From Pelobates cultripes (Eukaryota > Chordata > Amphibia > Anura > Pelobatidae): a stretch of 64,000 bases of DNA. Below the pieces are notes generated by a model. That model was not told where the DNA came from. It did no database searches and was given only the letters and a program-made list of their open reading frames with translations. The stretch covers positions 363,066,212-363,130,211 of the forward strand of contig OW240912.1 of the NCBI GenBank assembly GCA_933207985.1, read 5' to 3'. Position 1 is the first letter of the stretch, and every line of letters begins with the position of its first letter. A program made the position numbers and the translations under genes. Positions 1 to 26,835 of this stretch are shown here, one piece after another.

Positions 1-13970
<13,970 letters not shown>

Positions 13971-16900
13971 AATCTCTTTAGGAAAGTTGAGAGAGCAAAC
14001 TCATCAACTAAAAGTAATTAAGAACATAAGAGTTCAAGAGAGAGCACAAGAGACAGTCTGAAAATCTCTGTAACCAAAAAAAGGCATATCCTTAGTCCAA
14101 CAAAAAAAAATGAAGAGAAGCTGTGTTTACCTGAAATAGTGAAAGATCTTCTGGAAAAACACTGAAAGAACGAGAAAGACCCCTTTTATTTAACCTCATC
14201 AGATCCTGAGTGAATGACAAACTTAAAGCAGATGTAATACGAGGATTGGCCTGAGCCATATGTGCAGTTTAGGTTACATTGTTACAACCATTAATAGCAA
14301 GACATTCTTAAAACAAATACATCTTGCATTTGTCAACAACATAGGACTACACCAATGGATGCTTCAACATTGATGCTCAAAATTGAAAGAGATGGTCCTC
14401 TGGTTTACAAAGGACAAGTAAACCAAATGAGCTGACTTGGTAATAGACTTTGGCAAATAGGTATATGCTTTTGAGTGATGATAAATATCAACAGTCACCA
14501 TATAAATGTCGAAAGTCACCAGTCAACACAAGGATTGACTGTATGACCAGCTGCAAGAAACACACAACACGTCCCAACGTATCCTGAATGTAGACAGAGT
14601 CAGAAGAGAATGTGGAAGACTCTTATCCCCCGAGCAGAATTGTCCAGAGCTGGAGCCCCCCATCGTTGTTGGACAAACCTGAGGCTAGGACTGATAGGAC
14701 CTGTAGTGCAAAAATAACTGAAATCCACAGTTGTCCAATAGTTCTCAGTCAGTCTGTCATTCTGTAAGAGCAAATATTTTCTATAGATGTTAAAGATAAC
14801 ACAGCAAGTGAAAATGTAAACATTAATTTCGACTTGCAAGAAGCAATAATCTTTCACAGCAAGTACTCTATAAAAACACATTTGAAGGTAATTGAGTTAA
14901 AGTGTCAACGCATACATTGGAACAGCAAACTGCTTGTGAAAAAAAGAGATTCTTCAAATTAAAACCTGCTTCTCCACTGTAAATAATTATCTCAACCAGA
15001 GAAAAATAGAAGGTTTATATTTGCATTTATTTGCCAAGATCCACCATCTCAGCCATACACAAACTTCAGAAGAATGTTCTATGACAAACATGAAAGCACT
15101 AACCTAATCTTGCATGGTGAGGCAGAACCAAAAACATGCGTGCAGCTAAAGATACAATACGACAGTACGACAGGCCTTTGTTTTCCACCAACATTGTTAT
15201 CCCAGACTGTATAATCCTTCAGTTTCTCCAGCTACTTTGCCCCTTGTTGCTTCCACTGCCTAGCCTATGATTCAGTGTCTACCCTTTTTATTCTATTGGG
15301 TTCAGCAATGCATTTGTCCTTCCTGTTTCTGGATGTTTGCTCCTGTAGTTGGTAAGGCAAGATGTGTCCTCTACCATAGTTTCTTTTGGACATATTGGAT
15401 CCTATCGTAAATCTAGTCCTTTGCTCTAGAAAGTGATAATCAGGAATTTGGATTCCCCTGATTGATCATCCAAAATTGTCCATGGATCTGAATAATTTTC
15501 ACTCCACCTCCATGGATTATAATTTCCTTATCTAGATTGCCCTAAGTACGCATACGTTGATTATATTCTGCTCTTTCTCCTGGTTACTTGAGATTTTCGC
15601 TCTCTCTTCTTTGCCCCAAATTTCTTAATAAGCTGGAATTTACACCTCTGATCTTCTAGAATTGGAAACCCTTGATTGTAACTGCCACATTGTCGTACAA
15701 TATTGCCTTTCTTGAATACTGCCAGCATTCTGTGAATATGAACTAAATATAGAATGCTGGGAGCTGATACTTAAGGCAATGTTAGAACAGTACATAGCAG
15801 ATTATGTAATTGCAAGAATCCAGAAAAATCAAACTCTTCCAATCTCCAGACTAACAGAAAATGCAAATTCCTGTGTACACATTGAGCTTTGTGACTGACA
15901 ATGGGGTGCTACAATGAATTACTATTTCACTACTAAAAAGGATTCTTGAAAAATGGGGAGTCCACATAACTTTAGAGCTGTTTACTATCCATGGCCGCAT
16001 TGATTGTACTATGAGAAGTCAGTGTGTATCCATGCAGGAGTCAAGACCTTATACACCCCAGAAAGAAGAACTAACTCCGACCCTGGGATGACTGATCACT
16101 GTGACCATAATGTGAAGAGTCACTGATCAAGCTGATCGTCAACTCCAAGGACTAGCTTAGACTCAGTGAACTCATATTAATATTCAGTATGTACTCCTGG
16201 TACCGCTATCATCACCAGGATCGTTCTACTTGCCTTGCTTTCTACCATCCTTAGTGTTTTGATCTCCTCACTTCATTCTTCGTGAAAAGTTAAACTATTA
16301 CACAGACCATCTTTTCCCACCATGAACACGTGCACATGTATGTATGGAGGTAGTATGTTTGAGTTCTGGCCTATTCACAAGTGTATCATAGGTCACAAAA
16401 CGTATCTTTTATTAAGTATCTTGTCTAACATGACCAGGCCTACATAGGTAATATACGTCTGCACAGATAACAAGCTATTGCCTCTTTGCTTATTGTCCAT
16501 GGAACAGGAGATATAAACACCCTACGTGTGTTCAAGCAGGAATTGGTAAGTGTCCCCCCCTCCCACTGCTGGAACCAGCCCTGAGAGAGACAGATGTTTT
16601 ATACTGAATTAGTAGCTTGCTTAGGGCTCTGTCAGTGTTTAAATGTACCGCCTTATTGTTGTTATTAATATTTAAAGTACCAATTGCAAAGTTAAATTCC
16701 GTCATAATTATTACACCCGTTTCTCCATTGCAAGGAGGTGATGATTAAGATAAGTGAGTGTATTTAAACACTGTCAGAATATGTTAGAGTAAGCTAGTAA
16801 ATCATTGATCAGTTTGTTCCGAAAGATCACTTCTAAACTGAAACTGGCACACTAAATAGATATCATTGTGAAGATGAGGTTGGGGTGTTATAAAAAAAAA

Positions 16901-17607
16901 AAAAATGAGTGGTGGGTTCTTTACGGTGAGCCTACACACACTGACAGCATCAAGTAATTGTCCTCATCGAGAATCATTGTTATACGCTGATTGCTTATCA
17001 GTCAGCTTCCTAAATTGGAAGCTAAGTGATATTTCAACAGGAACTCTCTGCCCTGTCAGCAGATAGTGAAGAAAAAGAAAAAAAAGGTATTTTGCAAGTT
17101 ATAGCTATTGCAGACTTTGTAATGATTAATATGCATTTAAAAAGAGTGCTTAGCTGCAACCCTAAGAGGTTAATGAAATAAGGCTATAAAACAGTAATAT
17201 TGGGATTGATTTATCAAAGGTTTATGAAAGGTTTCTGTTCTAAAAAAAGAGACAAAACTGTTAAAAAAAAAAAAAGGTTTGAGTTGCAAAAGGTATGTAC
17301 CTACTGTTATTCACTGAACTTGGGATTTGAGATAATTAGCAAGAGAATTGCAAAGTTTAGGCAAAAGTAACTGATTTTCAAATATTCTCTAACTAAGTTG
17401 CTTTTCAAGCTTGATTGCTGAGGCTTAAATATGATAATTCTACCCGCAAATTCGTCCATTTTAATGAATAACTCAACGATTGTTTAAATAAAAAAAAAAA
17501 AATTTTTTAGTATGATATATATGCCTATCATTGTTTTGTTCCATAGCTTGGATTTTTCATTTTTATTTTTTATTACAATGGGAAATTACAAAGGAAAGTA
17601 ATATTCC
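13971..17607 (+). other. ASIC1 3' UTR and intergenic DNA
   Basis: Follows the ASIC1 stop. An unknown part must be 3' UTR. I could not place the poly(A) site: no AATAAA with a convincing downstream GT-rich element is close to the stop. The short open frames here are not conserved-looking, and no complete mobile element was recognised. Confidence 0.4.
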
Positions 17608-17615
17608 CTCTAGTG

Positions 17616-17734
17616 CAGGCTTTCCCAAACTCCGGCCCTCCAGATGTTGCTGAACTACAACTCCCATTTCATTCATAGAATCATGGGAGTTGTAGTTCAG
17701 CCAGATCTGGATGGCTGGAGTTTGGGGAAGCCTG
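17616..17734. mobile_element. hAT-type MITE with 8-bp target duplication
   Basis: A 119-bp near-palindrome. It starts CAGGCTTTCCCAAACTCC and ends with the reverse complement GGAGTTTGGGGAAGCCTG. It contains the familiar ACTACAACTCCCAT and its complement. Flanks are CTCTAGTG (17,608-17,615) and CTCTAGTC (17,735-17,742), an 8-bp target duplication with one mismatch, as expected for the hAT superfamily. It is far too short to code for a transposase. Confidence 0.88.
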
Positions 17735-17744
17735 CTCTAGTCGC

Positions 17745-17911
17745 TGTCTGAGTTATAGCCACTACAAGGCATGTTAGGTAGGTAGCAAAGTAAACACTGC
17801 CTTTTCTGAGAAAAGGCAGTGTTTACATCACTAAAACTGCGGGGACAGTCCCTTTGCCCCAGAACCATACATTAATCTGTAGAGGTTCTGGTGCTTAGAC
17901 TGTCCCTTTAA
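17745..17911. mobile_element. TTAA-type MITE fragment with near-perfect hairpin
   Basis: Ends GACTGTCCCTTTAA, the right terminus of the TTAA family. Inside, an 18-bp arm (17,790-17,807, ACACTGCCTTTTCT) and its exact complement (17,809-17,826) are separated by one base. A diverged copy of the same hairpin sits in the element at 63,456. Confidence 0.65.
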
Positions 17912-19087
17912 CTTTCTATATGCACAGCTTTTATATTGGCATGCAAGTAGTTTAACTAAAGAAAGATACAATTTCAACACCGTTTTCTCTGAAAGCTACT
18001 GAATTTAGCTATGATAATGAACTAGAGTGGATAGATAAACAGAATTGCACTTTGCTGATATTGCTGTTCTATGCTTAATTAGTGTACACTGTGCATATCA
18101 AAAATAGCATGCAGAGTCTAAAACAGAATACTGCAATACAGTCAGGCCACTTTAGCAACTACACAATTTGAATCAGAATCAGAATCATTTTATAGATTTA
18201 AATCAACCCAGATAGGACCTTACATTTTATTGTTAATGTTATCTTTACTCTACAGTCTCATTTTTCAGTGTGCTGGGTACATACATTATCCTAATATCCA
18301 TTCGTTTACAAATACTGTCCTTTTTATGTGTATGTTGAATTTAATAAAGTTATACTGGTTCAACTATTAGAGGCAGCCATCTTAATTTCCCCGTCAACTC
18401 CAGTTACTGTGTAAACTACTTTAAATGTTATAAATATTTATAAATAAAGCAATGAATCTAAAGTAAAATAATAATGGTTATATAATTAGTATGAATGGGT
18501 TAATTACTATACTGAGAATTATGGTTGTAGTGAAATGACTGGAAATTTCAAACTTTGGGACAAAAAAGTGAAATGAGAAAAATAGCTGAGTTGGTGAATT
18601 TTTCCAAAACAGCTAATATGTCCTAAAAGGTTTTAATCCCATAGCGAATTCCTGATAAATCCCACTTTGGCAAATTGCACTTCCTGATTAAAGATATAAA
18701 ATTTCCTTGTCAATTCTACATGATTCCCGGTTTAGCGAGTTACCCTGTTTGTCACAAAAAGATTTTATACATTTTGTTCTTAGTTAATTTTTGCCCACCA
18801 TATTTTATTGTTTATTGAATAAATTCCTAAATGCGGTTTTATTAACAAATTTAAAAATTATATCAAAATAGAGAGAATTATTTTTTAATTACAATTTTGG
18901 CCTAAAATGTGCAATTCTCTTATGAGTGCTGGCTCCATAATTCACTGATCAATTGATAACCCTAAACTTGTCATTCTGCAAGGTTTTCTGGGAAAGTAAT
19001 ATGGCTGTTTAATGTAACATTATTTTGTTAAATGAGATACAGCATATTCTTAAAGGTATTAAATACCACTTATTTAAATTCAAATAC
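17912..19087. other. Intergenic, no recognisable feature
   Basis: AT-rich DNA. AATAAA words occur near 18,340 and 18,445 but without other transcript signals, so they are not called as poly(A) sites. Confidence 0.4.
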
Positions 19088-19529
19088 TTAAAGGGACACT
19101 CCATTGCTCAAATACAGCCTAAATAAAAATTACTGTTTAGTAGCTATACCCCAAAGTTGCATTCAATTAATTATGCTTTTTTTATTCGGGGTATATCTAA
19201 AAACAGCTTGCAAAACCTGCAGTTCTCTTGTCTGAAGTTTTTGCAAGTCAGCCTCTTCTAACCCCACCCAGACTTTCTGTGGCTGTCCAATCACAGACTT
19301 CCCAAAACAGCACAATGAGAAGTCTTTGCAAGGCAGCCTCCACTGAGCTAACCAAACCAGGAAGTAACATGATTTGTTGTTACTTGAAAGCTAAAGGAAT
19401 GTAACCAGGCCAATTTCTATAGAAATCTGCACTTTTGCAAAATTAAAAAATAGGACACATTCTTCATATAAAGTTGTTTGTTTTTTTTTGCAAACTAAAG
19501 TGCTTCATGGGTCTTGAGTGTCTCTTTAA
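19088..19529. mobile_element. TTAA-flanked DNA transposon (MITE), 442 bp
   Basis: TTAA at 19,088-19,091 is followed by AGGGACACTC. The right end reads GAGTGTCTCT then TTAA at 19,526-19,529, giving terminal inverted repeats matching at 9 of 10 bases and a TTAA duplication. TTAA targets are used by the piggyBac and Kolobok superfamilies; termini starting AGGG rather than CCC favour a Kolobok-like origin, which is inference. No transposase frame. Confidence 0.75.
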
Positions 19530-19893
19530 ATATTTATCCTCTACTAATAGGGTTATTCACTAAAGTCAGTTTTTTTTTTCCAGGGGGATCCATTGGCTTA
19601 CAGTAAGCTACCACGGAGCTAAAACCCCAAGTAGTAGCGCTGTGACTTGATTATGTAGCCAACCTCCATGCTCTGTACCTTGTTTCAGGTTGTAGAATTT
19701 TTTTTCAAGTGTTTTTTATTTATTAGGGAATCCCCACTTGAAAGGGCAGAATATGATGAAATCATTTGCATTGGTTAAGAACTGGATTTGTTGAGTAAAA
19801 TATACATATATTTTAAACAGCAGGACAAACCAAATTGTAGTGGACCACCTAGTAGTTGTAGGTGCAGGTCTACAGTTTGATGCTTAGGCTTCC

Positions 19894-20221
19894 TTAAAGG
19901 ACCACTATAGTGCCAGGAAAACATACTCGTTTTCCTGGCACTATAGTGCCCGTCCCCCTCCCGCCGGGCTCTGGAGAGAGGAAGGGGTTAAAATCTTACC
20001 TTTCTCCAGCGCTGGATGGGGAGCTTTCCTCCTCCTCTCCTTCTTCCTAGCGACTGTCAATGAGACAGCCACTAGAGGCTTTAGAGGCTGGATTAACCCT
20101 CAGTGTAAACATAGCAGTTTCTCTGAAACTGCTATGTTTATTTAAAAAAAAGGGTTAATCCTATCTGGACCTAGCCCCCAGACCACTTCATTAAGCTTGT
20201 GTGCCTATAGTGTTCCTTTAA
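19894..20221. mobile_element. TTAA-flanked MITE with subterminal hairpin, 328 bp
   Basis: TTAA at 19,894 and at 20,218-20,221 bound termini AGGACCACTATAG and, read from the other end, AGGAACACTATAG. Just inside the left end is a perfect 20-bp stem: 19,903-19,922 (CACTATAGTGCCAGGAAAAC) pairs with 19,929-19,948 across a 6-base loop. The interior is GC-rich and non-coding. Confidence 0.82.
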
Positions 20222-21278
20222 GGCTGGGAAGGTACCTTTGGAGTTGGAGTTGTACAATAAGTGGGCATATGCCTTCTGGCCACTCCTGCTTAACATCTCA
20301 AAGGTTAGAGATGAACTCCTCACAATGTTCCAGGTAATTAGGGGTTTAAGGGGAAAGGCAGGGAATCATATTAGTTTTGGTTTTTAAATGCTGGATATTT
20401 TCCTAGCATGAGGGAGCCTGATACATCCTCGTGTACAGCAAGTTCGAAATCACTTTATCCACCGGCCCTCTTCATATCATGTGAGGAAGGGAAGATAGTC
20501 AAAGAGTTAGTGGGAAGCTGTGACTGCCCATCTACCCCGCTTTAACCGTTTACATAGGAGGAAACGGAGGTAAGAACATTCATTTCTAGCCATTAAGTAG
20601 AGAGGGTCATCTGCACACCACATTAATTAAACATTGTAGACTCTCATACTACCTTCCAGAAATAGGGGAGAGTTGGGTGGGCAGTCTCTATATTATTAGG
20701 GACCATATTTCTATGTTTCTCTGGGTACATAGGGTCTAGGGGTCACCATTTGTTTTTTTTTATTTGCTTTTCATTGTCAACAAAGTGTCTACTTGCAGCA
20801 CAGCAAATATTGAAGATCCTTGCAGTTGTGTCTGCAAAAAAGTGAACAGAAATCTCTGCCTCCATCTATGCTTGTTTAGAGGAAATTTGGTAAATTATCA
20901 GTTTTACATAAATATTCAAATGCTATAATTTGTACGCAATTCAGACCATTATTCTACTTTTTAAAATTATTTTTTTATGCATTGCAAATACTGATTTACT
21001 GAACTGTATGAACACATTTGGTAGATTTTCCCCAAATTTTAACCCAGAATTGCTTTTAGAACCTATACAAATGCAGGATCTATTTAGTGCTCAGTGAGTA
21101 ACCCTTTGAGAAAGAGGGGTTTTTATAACTACCTTTCTCAAAATTCTTCTATACTTTATAATATAAGATTTAGAGAAACAACAGACTTAGACGGAAGTTA
21201 TCACATCTTAGACTAAGCATTGACAAGAAATCATGTGCAGCAAAACATACCATATTCATTTGTATTGCCTGAAGCATA
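20222..21278. other. Intergenic, no recognisable feature
   Basis: AT-rich DNA without a supported gene or complete mobile element. Confidence 0.4.
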
Positions 21279-21430
21279 TATTATTAATATTTATAAAGCG
21301 CCAACAAATTCTGCAGCGCTGTACAATAGGTGAACTAACAGACAAGTATTTTGTAACAAGACGAGTTGGACGCACAGAAACAGAAAGTGTAGAGGGCCCT
21401 GCTCAAACGTGCTTACATTCTATAGAGAGT
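21279..21430 (-). mobile_element. Rex1/CR1-like LINE 3' tail
   Basis: Reads TTTATAAAGCGCCAACAAAT, CTGCAGCGCTGTACAAT and AGGGCCCTGCTCAAACGTG on the + strand, the reverse complement of the 3' end of the LINE at 12,200-13,275 (GGGCCCTCAAG, GTACAGTGCTGCAGAATTTG). It is a short 5'-truncated insert. Confidence 0.75.
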
Positions 21431-22436
21431 GACGGAACGTGGCACAAGGGGTAATGATGGTAGGGTGTATTTCATGTATGGGGAAAAGTAGGTTACTAGA
21501 ATAGTTTGCAATGAAGGGTTACTTATTGGATGACACAGAGCTGTTAACAGTCACAATGCTAACAGTTTAATTGATAAGCTTTCCTAAAGACGTGAGTTTT
21601 TCATGATCTTTTGAAGGAACTAATTGAGTCTAACGGAGCAGCGTTCCATAGGTACAGCGCAACCATAGACAATATACATGTGTAACCTGTGTGAAACTGT
21701 GAATAGGTAGTGTTTCTGCATGTGAGAGAGTCTAACATGAGTCATTTCAAGAGGAGTCTCAATTTCTTGTTCATTATTTTATAATTCTTTTTTATATTTT
21801 TTCCATCATCTATAAATATATGAATAGATAAAAAAAAAAATCAGTGTATATGTATCTATATATATATATATGTATAAAATTCTGTGTATATATTCTTGGG
21901 GTGGTTTGGGGAGGCTGTTAACGTGTTTTGCCTGTGGAGAATGTTACTTACACAGGTATATGTACATTACATACAGAGCACAAAATGGCAAAGCAATGTA
22001 TACATTTCAGAAACAATATAAAGAAAGATATTACTATGGAAACTGCATTACTGGTCTAATAATTCTCAAAGCTACGTTACAGTGTGCTTTATTGAAGGAA
22101 TGTGTGAGTCTATCGGGTTCTGTAACCTGGTAAACAAAAAAAAAAACAAAAAAAAGTTATGTTTTGCGTTAAGTAAAGGTTGTCTAAAAGAGCATATTTA
22201 TATAACTGAAAATATATATGTAAAACATTTGCATCATGCTTATTTTTATTTTATGGCTCAAGGGAAGTTGTGGTTTAAGCAGACAAGAGGCTGCCATTAA
22301 TTTATTACTCCTATCCATTTTTCTGGTTTGAATTGAAACAGGAAGCACACTGTCATTGGCTGACAAAAGTAGCGAACCAATCAAAAAACAAGCTTGACTG
22401 ATAATCATTTTATTAGTTCCATGGAGCTGTCATTAC

Positions 22437-22705
22437 CAGGGTGACCAGATCCACCATGTATTCTGCGACACATATCATACCTACATATTGACGGGCTCAT
22501 GAAAAAAGTAGCCCTGCAGTATGTAGGATTCAGAAGACGGTGTATTACACTAAGCAATTAGGCAATAAAGAATCCTGCAATTAGTCAGTAAGCAATAATG
22601 CAGAATATGCATTATACACACCGCAGGGCAACCCTTTTCATGCATTTTCATAAATATGAGAAACTTAGCTGTGTCCCTGTAAACATGGTGGATCTGGTCA
22701 CGCTG
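22437..22705. mobile_element. hAT-type MITE, 269 bp, perfect 8-bp target duplication
   Basis: Starts CAGGGTGACCAGATCCACCA and ends with the near-exact complement TGGTGGATCTGGTCACGCTG. GTCATTAC flanks it exactly on both sides (22,429-22,436 and 22,706-22,713). CAG...CTG termini and an 8-bp duplication identify the hAT superfamily. The interior is non-coding. Confidence 0.92.
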
Positions 22706-23339
22706 GTCATTACCTCCTTTCTTTGAAAATTGAGGATTAGGAGCATACAAGACGTGTCCCGTAACTTTGTATACATATTTAAATTTCTCACTATTTCATA
22801 TGAAAGATATTTTAATTTAGGTGTTACTGATCCTTGATGGCCTTGACTAACATCCTACGAGTGGAGTGCATAAAAATCTTACTCTGACATAAAATACTAT
22901 ACACATTTAGCATTCCTGTGGCATTATAGAGATGATGATAAATAAGTAGGAAATTACATGTGGACACAGTGAGGGAGATTTATCAAAGTGTTCTGTTCTA
23001 AAAAAAATTGTGCAACAATGTAAAGGAGAGAGTCACCAATGGAATATGCCTGCTGGTTCCATTGCTTTCCATGGTGATTGTCCTGCTCGTAGTACTGTAG
23101 ACCACTTTTCAGAGCAGAACACTTTTATTTTCTCTATTTGTTGAAAGACTTTTGCACTCATGCTTTAAACCATAAGCAGCTAACATTTCAAACAATATCC
23201 ACTGACTTTTAAAGCTATAAAGGCATTACAATAAAGAAGGAAAACATTTTGTCACTATCACTGTTTTAGTAGGAACATATAGAGGGAATAAACAGACAAC
23301 ATAGTGTATTTCAAACTGGTTTCACCAACATGGTAGTGT

Positions 23340-23570
23340 CTTCAAGGAACTCCAATGATTGTACACCCGCCAGACCTGAGTCCAACAGAGAACATTTAGT
23401 AAATGGAGGAACAAGGAGTTTTGCAGCATGAACGTGCAGCTAAAAATGCTTAGGAATTGCAAAATGTTTTCTAGTCAGCATGGCCTCAAATCACTTAGCA
23501 ATTATATTAACACAAACTTGCCAAATGGTGACAATGTCCATGGCAGAATGAACCACATTGTCAGGATATA
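23340..23570 (+). pseudogene. Tc1/mariner transposase C-terminal relic
   Basis: Decodes to PDLSPTENI then a stop, followed after a one-base shift by words matching the region after the last catalytic Asp/Glu of Tc1-like DD34E transposases (PDLxPIEHLW, then a basic MNVQL stretch). Multiple stops and at least one frameshift make it non-functional. The terminal inverted repeats were not found. Confidence 0.55.
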
Positions 23571-26215
23571 GCAATGTATTGCAGTGCTCTGGTTTATTAG
23601 ATAGTGCAGGACAGAGAGGACATGCTGCTAGACTACTGCTTGTTCCATTAGTTTTACCCATTTAAGCCCATGACCCTATGTAGTACCTCTGGGCAAGAGC
23701 CAGATTAAAGCTGCCCAGAGCCCTGGGCTTTGTTTCTGTGAGTGGCATGTGTGCTGACTTATGTATGATGGAGGCTATGAGTCGTATCGGGGGGGCTGAG
23801 TGTGTCTGTGTGTGCTGGTTGAGTATTCTGTGTGATGACTGTGTGTGTGTAGGGGAGGCTGAGTGTTTTTAGGACAGCTGACCCTTAGCAGGATTAGGTC
23901 ATAGACCATTAAAATAGTTGCTACTATAATTGAAAGTTACTCATTGGGTATATTTAGTTCTCATTAATGAACACAGGTCAGTGCTTACAGTCAAGAGACA
24001 GCTATGGGAAAAAGCAAAGAGTTTGATATTCTTTCTGGCACTTGTTTGTTGAATTAGATGCAAATAACAAGACATAATGATTTTTAGACATTAATCAGCA
24101 CTTCCGTTAGGGATACAGTGAGTGAATGAAAAAAAATGGCGGTAGTAATATTTTGTTGTTATAAAAATAAATTGCATCAAATGCAAAGCCTTCTAATATA
24201 CCCAGTGAACATTTTAACTAAAATAAAATAAAAAAAATATGCCTAAAAACAAAGGTCATCACAGTATAATTAAATCTGGCACACTAGTACCTGCAAGACA
24301 TCATGGGCTCTACTTGCGGTCAATATATACGGCTGCAGCTCTTGACTCCTCTGCCACTTCCCCTCTACACTTTCTCTTTTTTGCCGATGACCTGCAGTTT
24401 AATGATCCTGAAATCAGCCAGGATGTACTGACATTATATTCTGGCCATGGGGTCTGAAAGGCCCCCCAAACTCAGTGGGCCCTGCTGCAGCTCCACCAGA
24501 TGCACATCTAGTAGTTCTACACCTGTATCCCGGACACAAAGGAAATCTGACAAAAAAATGACAAGATATGTTTCCATTACTGTCCGAAAATCTCAGATAA
24601 TGTTATGTAATACATGCAAATATATTAAAAGAAATGCAAATAAGTTCAAACAGCATTACAACCTTTTCAGATTCCCACAAGATAAATCAATGAATAGTTA
24701 CTTAGAACACTATAAATAACTGAGCTCACATTCTATTATATAGTAACGTTAACCACATTCTAACCTGAATTTCTGCAGTTCTGATGTTTTCCCCACAAAA
24801 CCCTATTGCAAGTCACAATGATTGCAGATAGTTTATCTAACCATGACCACGTTCGTGCAAAATTGAAATGATGCATGGTCATTTTTACTAATTGCTTTCA
24901 GGGTAATAAAGCAATAGTAACAATAAAAGTGGAAAATTTAATGGAACTTTTCAGACTATAGGAAGCTCAATGTCCATGACCCCAATTTTCATTCTCACGT
25001 AATAAAACAAAACTGAGAAATGTATTTTGGGAAGTACTCTGCCTTTAGGAATAAGACTGCTTTTGAACATAGATATTTAGTTGCTGAACCTTCATCATTA
25101 TGTCTTCCCACCTTCGTATTCAAAACTCCATGAAATGTATCACAAGAGTTAAGATGTAGTCTATGCAGCAGAACAATTCAATACTCCGCTTATAAAATTG
25201 GTCTCCTGGGGCTGAAAGTCAATGAGTGTTCCATTAAGATGAGACTGAAATGATAAGACTCCCAAATGCAAAGCTTGTTTGTCCATTTATAAAGCCTTGC
25301 ATGATGTTTATTTCCTGTGTTATTTCGGGAGGAGAAATGTCTGCAAATACATTCTCTGTGTGGTCCCATAAAATAAAAAATCTTTGAAATTATCTTTGAT
25401 TAAATGAAATATAAACATATTTGGGGGTTGTCTATGTTGAATGAAACAAGAATTACCCTTCTAGATAATGACTCAACATGCCACAGAAGAGATTGGGAGA
25501 GATGTGTTTTCAGATAATGTTAAAGTTAATAATATTAATATAGAATTTGTCTTATTGTTCCAAAAGCAGACCCGCAAGGAGGGTGCAAGTATGTTGGCAT
25601 CTCAAGCAAAGCATCAGCTTGATTTTACCTATTCACCATGTTTCCCTATTTATATCCTAAATAGTTTTCCTCCGTATTTCTATTTATCTATTCCCTCATC
25701 CAATCTGAGTTTTTCCCTCTTTATCCATTTGTTCGCCTCTTCGTGAACCCTTTGTCAAGGTATATTCTTCTCTCCACCTTTCTTCTCTCTGTTTCACTTT
25801 CTTCATTTTCGATCATTATTAGCTTTTTTTGGAGGACAGTCACTTTTCGGAACTCAAATCCCCTGTCACTCCTTCCTACACTGATGATGATATTTTCTAC
25901 ATGCTGATCATTTTTGGCATGCATGGGGAAATCAGAAAACTTCACAACAATAAAACTCATAGTAATGTGTCTTTAAGATGGGATAAATGTCTTATTTTGT
26001 GTAAACAACAATCTTGTTCCTGTTGACTTACTAAGTAACACATTATAGTTTGTCTTGATATTTATTTTTTTCTTTAAACAACCACCCATCACCCCACATC
26101 CAGATTTTGCCAAATATAATATATAGTGTACCTTATCTGATTTTACTCTCCTTCTCTCCCTAGAACCGCTGGTCTCCTGTGTTCTGCTCCGCCTCTTTGG
26201 CGAAGATTATCAGGA
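23571..26215. other. Intergenic, no recognisable gene
   Basis: Includes a short GT-rich patch near 23,800-23,870 and several AT-rich stretches. Open frames of up to about 90 codons have no recognisable domain. Confidence 0.4.
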
Positions 26216-26510
26216 TCGAATATCTCAGCCAATTCAATGCTTTCCCATAAGAAAGCATTGGGAGGCTAGTGTGCATGCGCTGCAAAACTCCATGCAGCAC
26301 CAATCAGATGGTGTTACTCCACTATTTCATGGAAGCGCCTCTAGAGATTGACAGGATGACAGCCAGTAGAGGCAGGTTAACCCTGCAATGAAGACATTGA
26401 TTCCCTACAACATGGCAATGTTTTCAACTGCAGAGTTACAATGAGGTGGGGGGGTGGGGGCATGTCACCCATATCATTTCATTGACATGAAGTAGTCTGG
26501 ATGCTTTAGA
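26216..26510. mobile_element. TTAA-family MITE relic
   Basis: Contains TTCAATGCTTTCCCATAAG, GAGGCAGGTTAACCCTGCA and CATTGACATGAAGTAGTCTG, matching internal words of the element at 62,845-63,298 in the same order (TCAATGCTTTCCTATAGG, GATTAACCCTGCAG, CTGAAGTGGTCTGG). The TTAA ends are eroded. Confidence 0.6.
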
Positions 26511-26676
26511 GTCAAATAAAGGAGAGCAATCAGTCGGCAAATCTGCTGGTTCAAACTACTGTATATTGGTTACTTTACCGGAGCGTTCCATTAAGAGGTT
26601 ATAGGTGAGTTCTATGTATTTCGCTGTGAGCAGAACTCCAAGAAAGTACAGATAGTGATCTGTGCTGAATAGGTCT

Positions 26677-26776
26677 NNNNNNNNNNNNNNNNNNNNNNNN
26701 NNNNNNNNNNNNNNNNNNNNNNNNNNNNNNNNNNNNNNNNNNNNNNNNNNNNNNNNNNNNNNNNNNNNNNNNNNNN
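26677..26776. other. Assembly gap (100 N)
   Basis: Exactly 100 N, a conventional placeholder for a gap of unknown size. The right edge is a G-homopolymer, probably what broke the assembly. Translated frames that cross it are meaningless. Confidence 0.99.
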
Positions 26777-26835
26777 GGGGGGGGTGCCAAGCACACGATC
26801 CGCCCCGGGTGCCAAATGCTCTAGGTACGCCCCTG
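26777..26835. mobile_element. Right end of an hAT-type element at the gap
   Basis: Ends CTCTAGGTACGCCCCTG, the complement of the CAGGGGCGTA-type start used by hAT-like elements in this window (compare the termini at 46,749 and 47,450). The left end lies in or beyond the gap, so no target duplication can be checked. Confidence 0.6.

Noticed and set aside
18335..18450. AATAAA words as the ASIC1 poly(A) signal
   Set aside because: They are more than 4 kb past the stop with no supporting downstream element; AT-rich DNA yields such words by chance.
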